Origin: Mycobacterium sp. SVM_VP21
GTDB lineage: Bacteria; Actinomycetota; Actinomycetes; Mycobacteriales; Mycobacteriaceae
Reading direction: 5' to 3'
Length of the DNA: 64,000 bases
Assembly: GCA_024758765.1 (NCBI GenBank)
Contig: CP101406.1
Span: forward strand, 1,302,001 to 1,366,000
Shown here piece by piece: positions 42,586 to 51,218 of this stretch; the first letter of the stretch is position 1; every line of letters starts with the position of its first letter. A program made the translations under genes and the position numbers. The notes below the pieces were generated by a model. It saw only the letters and a program-made list of their open reading frames with translations, was not told the DNA's origin and did not search any database.

Positions 42586-45378
42586 ATGTCGCGCCAGCGC
42601 AAATCCATTGCATCCCAACGCCGTCACCGCACTCTGGCAGCGGGCGCCGCGCTGGCACTCGGACTGAGCCCGCTGGGATTCGCGCCGACCGCCAGCGCCG
42701 ACCTGGAAGATCTGCTCGACCCGAGCTACTGGATGGACCCGACCAGCTGGTTCGACCCGGGCGCCGATATCGGCACCGCAGTGTTCGACCCCAGCGCCCT
42801 GGGCCTCGGGGATCTGTCGACCTGGTTCGACGGTGTGGGAGCGGCCGACTTCAGCTTCTCGACGTTCAATCTGGATGACTTTGCGCAGAGCATCTACCTG
42901 GATGTGCACACCGGCATGCAGGACTGGATGTCCAGCTCGTTCGGGCAGCAGTTCGGGGACCTGGTCAACCCGCTGTTCGCCTCCGGCTCCGTGTGCGGGC
43001 TGATCTGCAACGGTCTCGCCGGCACCGAGGACGACCCGACCGGCGGCGGCGGTGGCTGGCTGTTCGGCGACGGCGGCGCGGGCTATGACTCCAATGTGGC
43101 CGGCCTGGCCGGCGGCAACGGCGGTGCGGCCGGTCTGTTCGGCAATGGTGGCGCCGGCGGGTTCGGTGGCGCCGGAGCCGACGGCGGCGACGGTGGCACC
43201 AGCGGAACCCTGATCGGTATCGGCGGTGCGGGTGGCGAGGGTGGCGCGGGCCTGTCCGGCGCGAACGGCGGCGATGGCGGCGACGGCGGCGGCGCGGCCG
43301 GAAAGTGGTTCGCCTTCGGTGGCGTCGGCGGAAACGGCGGCGCCGGGGGCGATGACACCGCCGTGGGCGGGGCAGGCGGCAACGGCGGCAACGGGGGCGC
43401 CATCTCTTCCAACTTCGGTGGTATCGGCGGTGCGGGCGGTCGTGGCGGCAGCGGCGGTGGCGCCGACGCCGACGGCGGCATCGCTGGGGCCGGCGGAAAC
43501 GGCGGCAACGGTGGGGGCGGCGGCCTCCTGTTCGGCGGCCAAGGCGGCACTGGCGGCATCGGCGGCATAGGCGGCGCCGCGACCGGTGCCGACAGCTCCG
43601 CCGGTGCCGGGGGCAACGGCGGCATGGGCGGCGTCGGCGGGATGGTTTTCAGCGGTAATGGCGGCGCGGCGGGTGCCGGTGGCGCCGGCGGCGCCGCGAC
43701 CGGCGATGGCAGCACCGCAGGCACAGGAGGCGAGGGCGGACTCGGCGGACTCGGCTCGGTGCTGTTCGGTGGCAAGGGCGGTACCGGTGGTACTGGCGGC
43801 TTCGGCGGTGCGGCCGGCGGCGTCAACAGCGTCGCCGGGGCCGGCGGCGACGGTGGACTCGGCGGACTTGGCAGCCTGCTCAGCGGCGGGCAGGCCGGAG
43901 CCGGCGGTGACGGTGGAACCGGCGGTGCCAGTAACGGAGCCGGTGGCACCGGCGGAGCCGGCGGTGATGGCGGCGGCGGCGGCTCGTTGGCCAGCTTCTT
44001 CGGTTCACCCAATCCGTTAGGTGTGGCCATTCCCCAGGAGACCCTCGACAAGTTCGCCGGGCTGGCCGCAAACCCGACGTTCCCGATCGCCTCGGCCACC
44101 GGCCTTTTCGGTGGCACGGGCGCCGACGGCGGTACCGGTGGAGCTGGGGGGATCGCCAGCGGTGTCGGCGGCCACGCCGGTGACGGCGGCAACGGTGGTG
44201 GCGGCAGCAATGGCGGAATCCTGGGCGGCTCAGGTACGCCCGGCAATGGCGGAGCTGCCGGCAACGGCGGCGACGCCAGCGCTAGCGGCGCGGTCGCCGG
44301 CAACGGCGGTAGCGGCGGCGAGGGTGCCTCGACCAACCCATTCTTTGGTAGCGGTGGTAACGGCGGCACTGGCGGTTCTGGCGGAAACGGCAGCAACGGC
44401 GGGTCAGCCGGGTACGGCGGCAGCGGTGGTAACGGCGGAGCTGGTTCGCTTCTTGGCGGCAGCGGCGGCACTGGCGGTGCCGGCGGGTCCGGGGGCACCA
44501 GCGGCGGCGGTGTCGCCGGCCAAGGCGGTGCCGGTGGCACCGGTGCCACCGGCCTCGGCGGCCTTTTCGACGCGATCGGAACTATGGTCAATGGCGGCGC
44601 CCGGCCGGACGTCGGTTCGGGCGGCGGCGGCGGTGGCGGCGGTGGCGGCGCCGGGGACGCCGGCACGGGCGGCAACGGTGGTGCCGGCGGCGCGGGTATC
44701 CAATCCACCGGCGGCCAGGGCGGCACCGGCGGTGCCGGTGTCGACGGCGGGACCGGCGGCAACGGCGGTACCGGTGCCCAAGGCGGCTCCGCGCCGGTCA
44801 TAGGCGGCGTGGCCGGCGGCGCCGGGGGCAGCGGTGGTTCCGGCATCGGAGCCGGCAGCACCGGCGGCAACGGCGGCGCCGGTGGTGGCAGCACCACCGT
44901 GCAAGGCGGCAACGGCGGCAACGGCGGCAACGGTCTGAATGGCGGCATCGGTGGCAACGGCGGCCAAGGCGGCAACGCCGGCACGAGCGGCACCAGCTAC
45001 ACCACCCCGGCTGGCGACTCGACCGACGCGACGACCCAACCCGGAGGCGCCGGCGGAGCCGGCGGCAACGGTGGCGACGGGGGCACCGGCACCGCTGCGG
45101 CCAATGGCGGCGACGGTGGCGCCGGTGGCAACGGCGGGACCGGCGGCAACGGCGCCGAGACCGGCCCCGGCGGTGCCGGCGGTGCGGGCGGCGCTGGTGG
45201 CACCGGCGGCCAGATCGGCCCCAACGGAGACGGTAGCGGCGGCGTAGGCGGCAACGGCGCCAACGGCGGTGCAGACGGCATGGCTGGCCAGGCCGGCGGG
45301 ACCGGCGGCAACGGCAGCGCCGACGGAACCCCGGGAGCACCCGGGACGCCCAGCGCGACTTCCGACACCGCAAGCTGA
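42586..45378 (+). CDS. Secreted PGRS protein without PE domain (930 residues)
   Basis: A second PE-less PGRS protein. ATG 42586 follows GAGAGG. The signal peptide has basic residues (RQRKSIASQRRHR) and a hydrophobic core ending FAPTASA. The mature N-terminus ADLEDLLDPSYWMDPTSWFD is acidic and Trp-rich. A conserved entry segment follows (MQDWMSSSFGQQFGDLVNP, then a CGLIC pair of Cys and NGLAGTEDDPTGG). From about residue 150 it is GGXGGX repeat, including four 39-residue units (43402-43869) and one non-repeat island around 470-500 (PLGVAIPQETLDKFAGL). It is predicted to be Sec-exported to the cell surface. Its layout parallels the larger gene at 33.8-38.6 kb. Confidence 0.88.
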   Translation: MSRQRKSIASQRRHRTLAAGAALALGLSPLGFAPTASADLEDLLDPSYWMDPTSWFDPGADIGTAVFDPSALGLGDLSTWFDGVGAADFSFSTFNLDDFAQSIYLDVHTGMQDWMSSSFGQQFGDLVNPLFASGSVCGLICNGLAGTEDDPTGGGGGWLFGDGGAGYDSNVAGLAGGNGGAAGLFGNGGAGGFGGAGADGGDGGTSGTLIGIGGAGGEGGAGLSGANGGDGGDGGGAAGKWFAFGGVGGNGGAGGDDTAVGGAGGNGGNGGAISSNFGGIGGAGGRGGSGGGADADGGIAGAGGNGGNGGGGGLLFGGQGGTGGIGGIGGAATGADSSAGAGGNGGMGGVGGMVFSGNGGAAGAGGAGGAATGDGSTAGTGGEGGLGGLGSVLFGGKGGTGGTGGFGGAAGGVNSVAGAGGDGGLGGLGSLLSGGQAGAGGDGGTGGASNGAGGTGGAGGDGGGGGSLASFFGSPNPLGVAIPQETLDKFAGLAANPTFPIASATGLFGGTGADGGTGGAGGIASGVGGHAGDGGNGGGGSNGGILGGSGTPGNGGAAGNGGDASASGAVAGNGGSGGEGASTNPFFGSGGNGGTGGSGGNGSNGGSAGYGGSGGNGGAGSLLGGSGGTGGAGGSGGTSGGGVAGQGGAGGTGATGLGGLFDAIGTMVNGGARPDVGSGGGGGGGGGGAGDAGTGGNGGAGGAGIQSTGGQGGTGGAGVDGGTGGNGGTGAQGGSAPVIGGVAGGAGGSGGSGIGAGSTGGNGGAGGGSTTVQGGNGGNGGNGLNGGIGGNGGQGGNAGTSGTSYTTPAGDSTDATTQPGGAGGAGGNGGDGGTGTAAANGGDGGAGGNGGTGGNGAETGPGGAGGAGGAGGTGGQIGPNGDGSGGVGGNGANGGADGMAGQAGGTGGNGSADGTPGAPGTPSATSDTAS
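43402..43869 (+). repeat. 117-bp tandem repeat (4 copies) in the PGRS gene
   Basis: Units start at 43402, 43519, 43636 and 43753; each encodes 39 residues. Each has a hydrophobic pair (SNF, LLF, MVF, VLF), four to five GGX triplets, a 13-residue variable segment (for example AATGADSSAGAGG) and two more triplets. A shorter unit precedes and a degraded one follows. Confidence 0.8.
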
Positions 45379-45416
45379 CCTGATCCAAGCCACCCGCCGG
45401 GTGGCAGGATGAACGA

Positions 45417-46610
45417 ATGGCAACCGGCCCCGCCTCTGATACCCCGGCTTTCAACCCGATCGATCCGCTGAGCCTGGACACCCTGCTCTCCGACGACGAA
45501 ATCGCGCTGCGCGACACCGTCGCGAAGTTCTGCACCGAACACGTGATGCCGCACATCGCCGAGTGGTTCGAGATCGGCGACCTGCCGGCCCGCGAACTGG
45601 CCCGGGAGTTCGGCAAACTCGGGCTGCTGGGCATGCACCTGCACGGTTACGGCTGCAGCGGGGCATCGGCGGTGCATTACGGATTGGCCTGCGTGGAGTT
45701 GGAGGCCGCCGACTCCGGCGTGCGCTCCCTGGTGTCGGTGCAGGGCTCGCTGGCCATGTACTCGATCTACAACAACGGTTCCGAAGAGCAGAAGCAGCAG
45801 TGGCTGCCGGGCATGGCCGCCGGTGAACTGATCGGCTGCTTCGGGCTGACCGAGCCCGACGTCGGCTCCGATCCGGCCGCCATGTCCACCCGGGCCAAGC
45901 GTGACGGATCCGATTGGGTTCTCAATGGCCGCAAGATGTGGATCACCAACGGCTCCATCGCCGACGTCGCGGTGGTGTGGGCGGCCACCGACGACGGTGT
46001 CCGCGGTTTCATCGTGCCCACCGACACCCCGGGGTTCACCGCCAACACCATCCACCACAAGCTGTCGCTGCGCGCCTCGATCACCAGTGAACTGGTTCTC
46101 GACGACGTACGTCTGCCGGCCGAGGCCATGCTGCCCAAAGCCCACGGCGTCAAGGGCGCATTGGCCAGCCTGTCCGAAGCGCGCTACGGAATCATCTGGG
46201 GCGCAATGGGTGCGGCCCGCTCAGCCTGGCAGGCGGCCCGCGACTACGCCACGGCGCGCACCCAGTTCGGCAAGCCGATCGCCGGCTTCCAGCTCACCCA
46301 GGCCAAACTCGTCGACATGGCCCTCGAACTACACAAGGGACAGTTGCTCTCCCTGCACCTGGGCCGGCTCAAAGACAGCGCCGGGCTGCGCCCCGAGCAG
46401 GTCAGCTTCGGCAAGCTCAACAACACCCGCACCGCGTTGGAGATCTGTCGCACCGCCCGAACCATCTTGGGCGGCAACGGGATATCGCTGGAATACCCGG
46501 TGATCCGGCACATGGTCAACCTGGAGTCGGTGCTGACCTACGAGGGCACCCCCGAAATGCATCAACTGGTGCTCGGCCAGGCCTTCACCGGTCTCGGCGC
46601 CTTCCGCTGA
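45417..46610 (+). CDS. fadE7: Acyl-CoA dehydrogenase FadE7
   Basis: FAD-dependent dehydrogenase of the glutaryl-CoA dehydrogenase branch. The 397 residues are very close in size to Rv0400c (FadE7). The substrate/FAD motif LTEPDVGSDPAA and KMWITNGSIAD are present, and the catalytic Glu lies in LTYEGTPEMH. The FAD contact LGGNGIS occurs near the C-terminus. ATG 45417 is preceded by AGGATG. The symbol rests on resemblance and on the position between fgd1 and metZ, as in M. tuberculosis. Confidence 0.85.
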   Translation: MATGPASDTPAFNPIDPLSLDTLLSDDEIALRDTVAKFCTEHVMPHIAEWFEIGDLPARELAREFGKLGLLGMHLHGYGCSGASAVHYGLACVELEAADSGVRSLVSVQGSLAMYSIYNNGSEEQKQQWLPGMAAGELIGCFGLTEPDVGSDPAAMSTRAKRDGSDWVLNGRKMWITNGSIADVAVVWAATDDGVRGFIVPTDTPGFTANTIHHKLSLRASITSELVLDDVRLPAEAMLPKAHGVKGALASLSEARYGIIWGAMGAARSAWQAARDYATARTQFGKPIAGFQLTQAKLVDMALELHKGQLLSLHLGRLKDSAGLRPEQVSFGKLNNTRTALEICRTARTILGGNGISLEYPVIRHMVNLESVLTYEGTPEMHQLVLGQAFTGLGAFR

Positions 46611-46681
46611 CCCTGGTCGACGGCCCGCGAAAAGCAAACCCGGGCTTCCCTGGCGAATTCTCACATGGCAGGGTTGTGAAA

Positions 46682-47443
46682 ATGACGAGTCGCGAGGTTC
46701 TTAGGCAACGGGCGGCGGCATTCCTGGCGCTGCACCAACCGGGCAATCCGGTGATCCTGCCAACCGTGTGGGACGTGTGGTCGGCAAAGCTGGCGGTCGG
46801 CGCCGGATTCGCCGCGCTGACCATCGGCAGCAAGCCGGTCGCCGAATCCCTGGGCAAGACCGACGGCGAGGGGATGTCGTTCGCCGAGGCCCTGGACCGA
46901 GCGCGCCAGATCACCGCCGCCGTCGATGTGCCGGTATCCCTCGACATCGAGTCGGGCTACGCGGAGTCGCCCGCCCGCCTGGTCGAAGGTCTGCTGGAGG
47001 CCGCAGTGGTCGGGTGCAACATCGAGGACTCGGTGCACAGCGAAAACAAGCGGCTGCGGTCGTCGTCCGAGCACGCCGAGTACGTGGCCGCGCTGCGGGC
47101 AGCTGCCGACACCGCGGGCACACATCTGGTGATCAACGCCCGCACGGATCTGTTCCTGCGCAAGGACGGCGACGACGCCGACCGTATCGACCGCGCCATC
47201 GCCCGACTGACGGAGTGCGCGAACGCCGGAGCGGACGTGCTCTATCCCGTCGGCCGGCACGACACGGAGACCCTGCGGCTGCTCGCCGTCGGGCTGCCGA
47301 AGCCGGTCAACGCGCTGGCCGCACCCGACCAGGACGACCCCGCCGCGTTCGGGCCGCTCGGCATCGCCCGGATCAGCTTCGGACCGCTGTTGCAGGCCGC
47401 GCTGGGCAAGCACGCCGGCGAGCTTCTGGCCCGTTGGGCCTGA
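46682..47443 (+). CDS. Isocitrate lyase / PEP mutase family protein (Rv1998c-like)
   Basis: A TIM-barrel C-C or P-C lyase family member of 253 residues. DIESGYAESPA and GCNIEDSVHSEN carry the Mg2+-binding acidic residues of the superfamily, and INARTDLFL is the typical third strand. The Cys of true isocitrate lyase (KKCGH) is missing, so it is more likely a carboxyphosphoenolpyruvate or methylisocitrate-type lyase or an oxaloacetate-decarboxylase-like enzyme. I chose ATG 46682; GTG 46676 is possible. It resembles Rv1998c in size. It follows fadE7 by 71 bp and may be co-transcribed. Confidence 0.8.
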   Translation: MTSREVLRQRAAAFLALHQPGNPVILPTVWDVWSAKLAVGAGFAALTIGSKPVAESLGKTDGEGMSFAEALDRARQITAAVDVPVSLDIESGYAESPARLVEGLLEAAVVGCNIEDSVHSENKRLRSSSEHAEYVAALRAAADTAGTHLVINARTDLFLRKDGDDADRIDRAIARLTECANAGADVLYPVGRHDTETLRLLAVGLPKPVNALAAPDQDDPAAFGPLGIARISFGPLLQAALGKHAGELLARWA

Positions 47444-47498
47444 GCGCAGCCTTCCCGTACCGTCGACACCGAATTTGACACCTGTTAAGTTCGTCGTC

Positions 47499-48353
47499 GT
47501 GGACAACATTCGCGGTAAGACCATTGCCATCACCGGCGCCGCCCGCGGCATCGGACTGGCCACTGCCACCGCCCTGCTGGCGCGTGGCGCTCGCGTCGTC
47601 ATCGGCGACCGTGACGTCGCGATTCTCGATAAAGCGGTGAAGCAACTGAGTTCGGGCGGTCAGGTCAGCGGCCACCCACTGGACGTCACCGACCGCGAAT
47701 CGTTCTCGGCGTTCCTGGACAAGGCCCGTGCCGACGATGCCGGCCACATCGACGTGCTGATCAACAATGCCGGCGTCATGCCGGTCGGGCCGTTTCTCGA
47801 CATGACACCGGAGACCATTCGCTCGGCTACCGAGGTCAACTTCTACGGCGTGCTCAACGGCTGCCAGCTGGTACTGCCCGAAATGGTGAAGCGCCGCAGC
47901 GGCCACGTCATCAACATCGCCTCGATGGCCGGGATCGTTGCGGTGCCGGGCCAAGTGCTCTACGCCGGGACCAAATTCGCCGTCGTCGGCCTCACCACCG
48001 CCCTGGCTGACGAGTTCGCCCCGCAGGGCGTCACGATCTCCGGCGTGCTCCCGACCTTCACCAACACCGAATTGATCTCGGGCACAAAGCCTTCGGCGGC
48101 GCAGAAGCCGGTGGAGCCCGAAGACGTCGCCGCCGCGGTGGTCAAGGTGCTCGACAAACCCAAAACCTTGGTGTCGGTGCCCGGTTTCGGGCGCCGCACC
48201 GCGATCCTGGCGACCCTGCTGCCCGATCGGTCTCGCCGCTGGATGAATAAGAAGACCAGCAACGACACGGTGTTCCTGCAGTTGGACACCGCGGCACGCA
48301 AGGCCTACGAGGACCGCGCACAGCACGCCACCGGCGTCGTCGAAAACGACTGA
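47499..48353 (+). CDS. Short-chain dehydrogenase/reductase
   Basis: Classical SDR of 284 residues using NAD(P). The cofactor motif GAARGIGLATA is at the N-terminus, NNAG follows in IDVLINNAGVMP, and the active-site Ser and Tyr-x-x-x-Lys are in NIASMAG and YAGTKFAVVG. A C-terminal extension of about 40 residues (RRTAILATLLPDRSRRW) is typical of a mycobacterial subgroup. I chose GTG 47499; the frame runs back to a TTG within TTGACACCTGTTAAG, which looks more like promoter sequence. The substrate is unknown. Confidence 0.87.
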   Translation: MDNIRGKTIAITGAARGIGLATATALLARGARVVIGDRDVAILDKAVKQLSSGGQVSGHPLDVTDRESFSAFLDKARADDAGHIDVLINNAGVMPVGPFLDMTPETIRSATEVNFYGVLNGCQLVLPEMVKRRSGHVINIASMAGIVAVPGQVLYAGTKFAVVGLTTALADEFAPQGVTISGVLPTFTNTELISGTKPSAAQKPVEPEDVAAAVVKVLDKPKTLVSVPGFGRRTAILATLLPDRSRRWMNKKTSNDTVFLQLDTAARKAYEDRAQHATGVVEND

Positions 48354-48453
48354 GCGGCAACCAGACCGCCCGCAGATAACTCACAGCCCGCCCGCAGCGC
48401 CGCTCAGTAATATCGTCTTACGAGGTAATTTAGGGCGAAGGAGCGGCGCCACT

Positions 48454-48870
48454 ATGAAGGCGACATCCGCCCGCGTGGGCGCTGCAGTTGTCGGTATAGC
48501 CGTGGCCCTGTCAACGGCCCCCGTCACGCACGCCGACCGGTCGGACCCGCACAAGCCTGACTTGACCCAGAATTGGTGTCCCGGTGGGCAATGGGGATTC
48601 GGCCGTCTGCGGGTGTGCGACGGGGAGAAATACCCGGACGGGTCGTACTGGCATCAGTGGATGGGTGGCAACGGCTGGGTGGGGCCCACGTGGAACTACG
48701 ACTGCGTGGGCGACAGCGGCAACAACGTCTTTCCCGCGCCGCCACCACCGGGTGGCTGCGAAGGGGCGATCCCGCCCGACGCGCCACCACCACCCGGCCA
48801 GCCGGCAACGCCCGACCAGCCGGCACCACCGCCTGCGCCGGCCGACCAGCCGGCACCTCCCCCGCCCTGA
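48454..48870 (+). CDS. Small secreted protein with Cys-rich core and Pro-rich tail
   Basis: A 138-residue exported protein of unknown function. Signal peptide residues 1-27 end in APVTHA. The mature domain carries four Cys (NWCPGG, RVCDGEKYPDG, YDCVGD, GGCEGA), compatible with two disulphides. A tail of Pro/Ala repeats (APPPAPADQPAPPPP) follows, as seen in cell-wall-crossing proteins. The CDGxxYPDGS layout recurs in mycobacterial secreted proteins of unknown role. ATG 48454 has AAGGAG about 11 bases upstream. Confidence 0.82.
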   Translation: MKATSARVGAAVVGIAVALSTAPVTHADRSDPHKPDLTQNWCPGGQWGFGRLRVCDGEKYPDGSYWHQWMGGNGWVGPTWNYDCVGDSGNNVFPAPPPPGGCEGAIPPDAPPPPGQPATPDQPAPPPAPADQPAPPPP

Positions 48871-48893
48871 GGCCTGGAGCTGCCCAACGACGC

Positions 48894-49514
48894 CTAGGCG
48901 GAAGTCCGCCAATGCGGATCGCGCCCCAGATGAGCCAGCAGGCGGTCGAGGTCGCCCGCCTGGTCGGATGGCGGGATCGCCGGGCCGAAGGGCGATTTCG
49001 GGTCGGTTCGAAACTTGCCGCCGGGAACCGCGAAAGCCAGCGGCAAGGCGGCGGCCACCACCTGCGCGGGCGGGTCGATCGACTTGCCCAGCGTGCGTGC
49101 GACGTCCCAGCCGTGCACGGCGTAGTCCACCAGGTGAAAGCCGATCGCCAGAGCAGCGGGGAACGTCACCCCGGCCCCCAGCTCCGGTAGCGCGACGGCC
49201 CGTTCCAGCGCATCCACGCCGGCAAACGCATCGATGACGTCGACGGCCGCGGCAGCGTAGGTGGCCACGGGATCTGCCGCGACAGCATCGGCGACCGTTT
49301 CGGGCCGCCAAATCGCCAGATCGGCACCACTGCCGCGGGCAGCGGCGGCGAATCCGCGATGCTGCACCGTCATATGCGCGAGCAGATCAAGGAGGTGCCA
49401 GCCGGCGCAGGGCGTCGGCCTGGACAGGTCATCGACCGTCACGGACGACACAACCTCGACGGAGGTGAGCACGGCAAGACGGTGGATGGGTCGCAGATCC
49501 GAATTAGTATGCAT
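48894..49514 (-). CDS. Mycothiol-dependent maleylpyruvate-isomerase family protein
   Basis: A 206-residue protein of the MDMPI/DinB-like family (TIGR03086 type), actinobacterial enzymes or metal proteins linked to mycothiol. The helical bundle start CAGWHLLDLLAHMTVQHRGF has the conserved His positions; a third His occurs in GFHLVDYAVHGWD. I chose ATG 49514; the frame continues upstream into the marR promoter without support. It diverges from a marR gene across 52 bp, so the regulator probably controls it. Substrate unknown. Confidence 0.8.
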   Translation of the reverse strand: MHTNSDLRPIHRLAVLTSVEVVSSVTVDDLSRPTPCAGWHLLDLLAHMTVQHRGFAAAARGSGADLAIWRPETVADAVAADPVATYAAAAVDVIDAFAGVDALERAVALPELGAGVTFPAALAIGFHLVDYAVHGWDVARTLGKSIDPPAQVVAAALPLAFAVPGGKFRTDPKSPFGPAIPPSDQAGDLDRLLAHLGRDPHWRTSA

Positions 49515-49566
49515 TCGCTTATCGTCTATATACGCATATGATCTGTCAACCTTTATCATCACAACC
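49515..49566. promoter_or_regulatory. Divergent promoter/operator between the MDMPI and marR genes
   Basis: A short AT-rich region with the near-palindrome CGTCTATATACG (49523-49534) followed by CATATGATC. It lies between divergent starts and is the natural binding site for the MarR protein and a shared promoter. Confidence 0.5.
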
Positions 49567-50004
49567 ATGCCGCGGAAGACCACCCGTCCCGACCTCGCGG
49601 CGATGCTCACCCACCTGGCTCGGCAGACCGTGGCCGCCGAGCAACCCGTCCTCGATGCGCACAACGTGTCGATGTGGGGCTACGTCGTGCTCAACGCACT
49701 TGACGGTGCACCGGTCCGGACCCAGGCCGCACTCGCCGAATCGATCGGCGCGGACAAGACACGCATCATCGGCACCCTCGATGAGCTGCAGAGCGCCGGC
49801 TACATCGAGCGGACTCCCGATCCCGAGGACCGTCGCGTCCGCCTGCTGACTATTACCGAGTCGGGTCGGTCACTGAAAAATGCTGTGCAGAAAGGCATTC
49901 AGCTCGGCGAAGAACGCTGGCTCGGCCAGCTGTCGAGCACGGACCGATCCATATTCCTACGGGTGCTGGGTCAGCTCAGTTCTGCCGCTTATCCCAGCGC
50001 CTGA
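49567..50004 (+). CDS. MarR-family transcriptional regulator
   Basis: A 145-residue winged-helix repressor. The recognition helix lies in TQAALAESIGADKTRIIGTL and the wing carries the diagnostic DPEDRRVRLLTIT. N- and C-terminal helices form the dimer interface. ATG 49567 starts at the divergent promoter with the MDMPI-like gene, its likely target. The 3' end overlaps the convergent metZ gene by 16 bp. Confidence 0.9.
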   Translation: MPRKTTRPDLAAMLTHLARQTVAAEQPVLDAHNVSMWGYVVLNALDGAPVRTQAALAESIGADKTRIIGTLDELQSAGYIERTPDPEDRRVRLLTITESGRSLKNAVQKGIQLGEERWLGQLSSTDRSIFLRVLGQLSSAAYPSA

Positions 50005-51218
50005 TCCAGGTCGGCGATCAGGTCGTCGGTGCCTTCGAGCCCGACCGAGATCCGCACCACCCCGTCGCCGAGTCCGATCGCGGCGCGACCGTCGGGCCCC
50101 ATCGCGCGGTGGGTGGTGGTGGCCGGATGGGTGATCAACGATTTCGCGTCCCCGAGGTTGTTGGAGATGTCGATCAGTTTCAGTTTGTCCAGCAGCTCGA
50201 ATGCCCGCTGCTTGGCGCCACTTTGGGGGCCATCGAGCTCGAAGGTGATGACAGTGCCGCCGCCGGACATCTGTTTGCGCGCCAAGTCATGTTGCGGGTG
50301 CGACGCCAAGAAAGGGTAGCGCACCCAGCTCACCGCCGGATGCTGCTCCAGGAACTCCGCGATCTTGAGCGCCGCGGAATTTGCGTAGTCAACCCGAATT
50401 GCCAGCGTTTCAAGGCCTTTCAACAAAACCCATGCGTTGAAGGCGCTCAGCGCAGGTCCGGTGTGCCGCATCAGGGTTTGCACCGGGCCGTCGATGTACT
50501 CCTGGTCGCCCAGGATCGCCCCGCCCAGGACCCGCCCCTGCCCGTCGAGGTGCTTGGTGCCGGAATACACCACCACATCCACCCCAAGCGGAAAACCCTG
50601 CTGCAGCAGCGGAGTGGCGAACACGTTGTCCAGCACCACTTTCGCTCCGGCGGCATGCGCCAGCTCGGTGACCGCGGCGATGTCGACCAGCGACTGCATC
50701 GGGTTGGACGGCGTCTCGAAGAACACCGCGGTGGTGGGTACCGACAGGGCCTGCTCCCACTGCGCCAGGTCCTCGCCGTCGACGAAGACGGTCTCCACGC
50801 CCCAGCGGGGCAGGATCTCGTTGCAGACCACGAAGCAGGATCCGAACAAACTGCGCGCGGCCACCAGACGATCGCCGGCCTTCAACAAGGCGCCGAGTGC
50901 CACGAACACCGCCGCCATGCCGCTGGCCGTGGCGAACGCCGCCGGAGCTCCTTCGATCAGGCGCAGGCGTTCCTCGAACATCGACACCGTCGGGTTGCCG
51001 TAGCGCGAGTAGACGAACCGGTCCACCTCGCCGGTAAACGCCTGCTCCGCGGCGGCCGCCGAGTCGTAGACGTACCCGGAGGTCAGAAACAGTGCCTCGG
51101 CGGTCTCCTCGAACTGGGTGCGCAGCAGGCCGCCGCGCACCCCGATGGTGGCCGCACTGACACCGTCCGGCAGCGGCTTCGGAATGCGGACCGAGTGAGT
51201 CGGTTCCGGCTCACTCAT
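49989..51218 (-). CDS. metZ: O-succinylhomoserine sulfhydrylase MetZ
   Basis: PLP enzyme that makes homocysteine from O-succinylhomoserine and sulphide. ATG 51218 overlaps the upstream stop and gives 409 residues (M. tuberculosis MetZ has 406). The cofactor Lys is in VVYSGTKHLDGQG, with SRYGNPTVSMFEE and SGMAAVFVAL for phosphate and substrate contacts, and DNVFATP for the pyridine-N Asp. It is coupled to the rhodanese, as in Rv0390-Rv0391. Confidence 0.95.
   Translation of the reverse strand: MSEPEPTHSVRIPKPLPDGVSAATIGVRGGLLRTQFEETAEALFLTSGYVYDSAAAAEQAFTGEVDRFVYSRYGNPTVSMFEERLRLIEGAPAAFATASGMAAVFVALGALLKAGDRLVAARSLFGSCFVVCNEILPRWGVETVFVDGEDLAQWEQALSVPTTAVFFETPSNPMQSLVDIAAVTELAHAAGAKVVLDNVFATPLLQQGFPLGVDVVVYSGTKHLDGQGRVLGGAILGDQEYIDGPVQTLMRHTGPALSAFNAWVLLKGLETLAIRVDYANSAALKIAEFLEQHPAVSWVRYPFLASHPQHDLARKQMSGGGTVITFELDGPQSGAKQRAFELLDKLKLIDISNNLGDAKSLITHPATTTHRAMGPDGRAAIGLGDGVVRISVGLEGTDDLIADLDQALG

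Noticed and set aside
43083..44993. 636-codon proline-rich frame opposite the second PGRS gene
   Set aside because: Same mirror effect of Gly codons; the plus strand has the signal peptide and a good ribosome-binding site.
33834..45378. Classification of the glycine-rich genes as classical PE_PGRS
   Set aside because: Neither has the roughly 110-residue PE domain; both begin with cleavable Sec-type signal peptides.
47475..47498. Upstream start (TTG 47475) for the SDR gene
   Set aside because: TTGACA followed by AT-rich bases looks like promoter sequence, and GTG 47499 lies at the family N-terminus.
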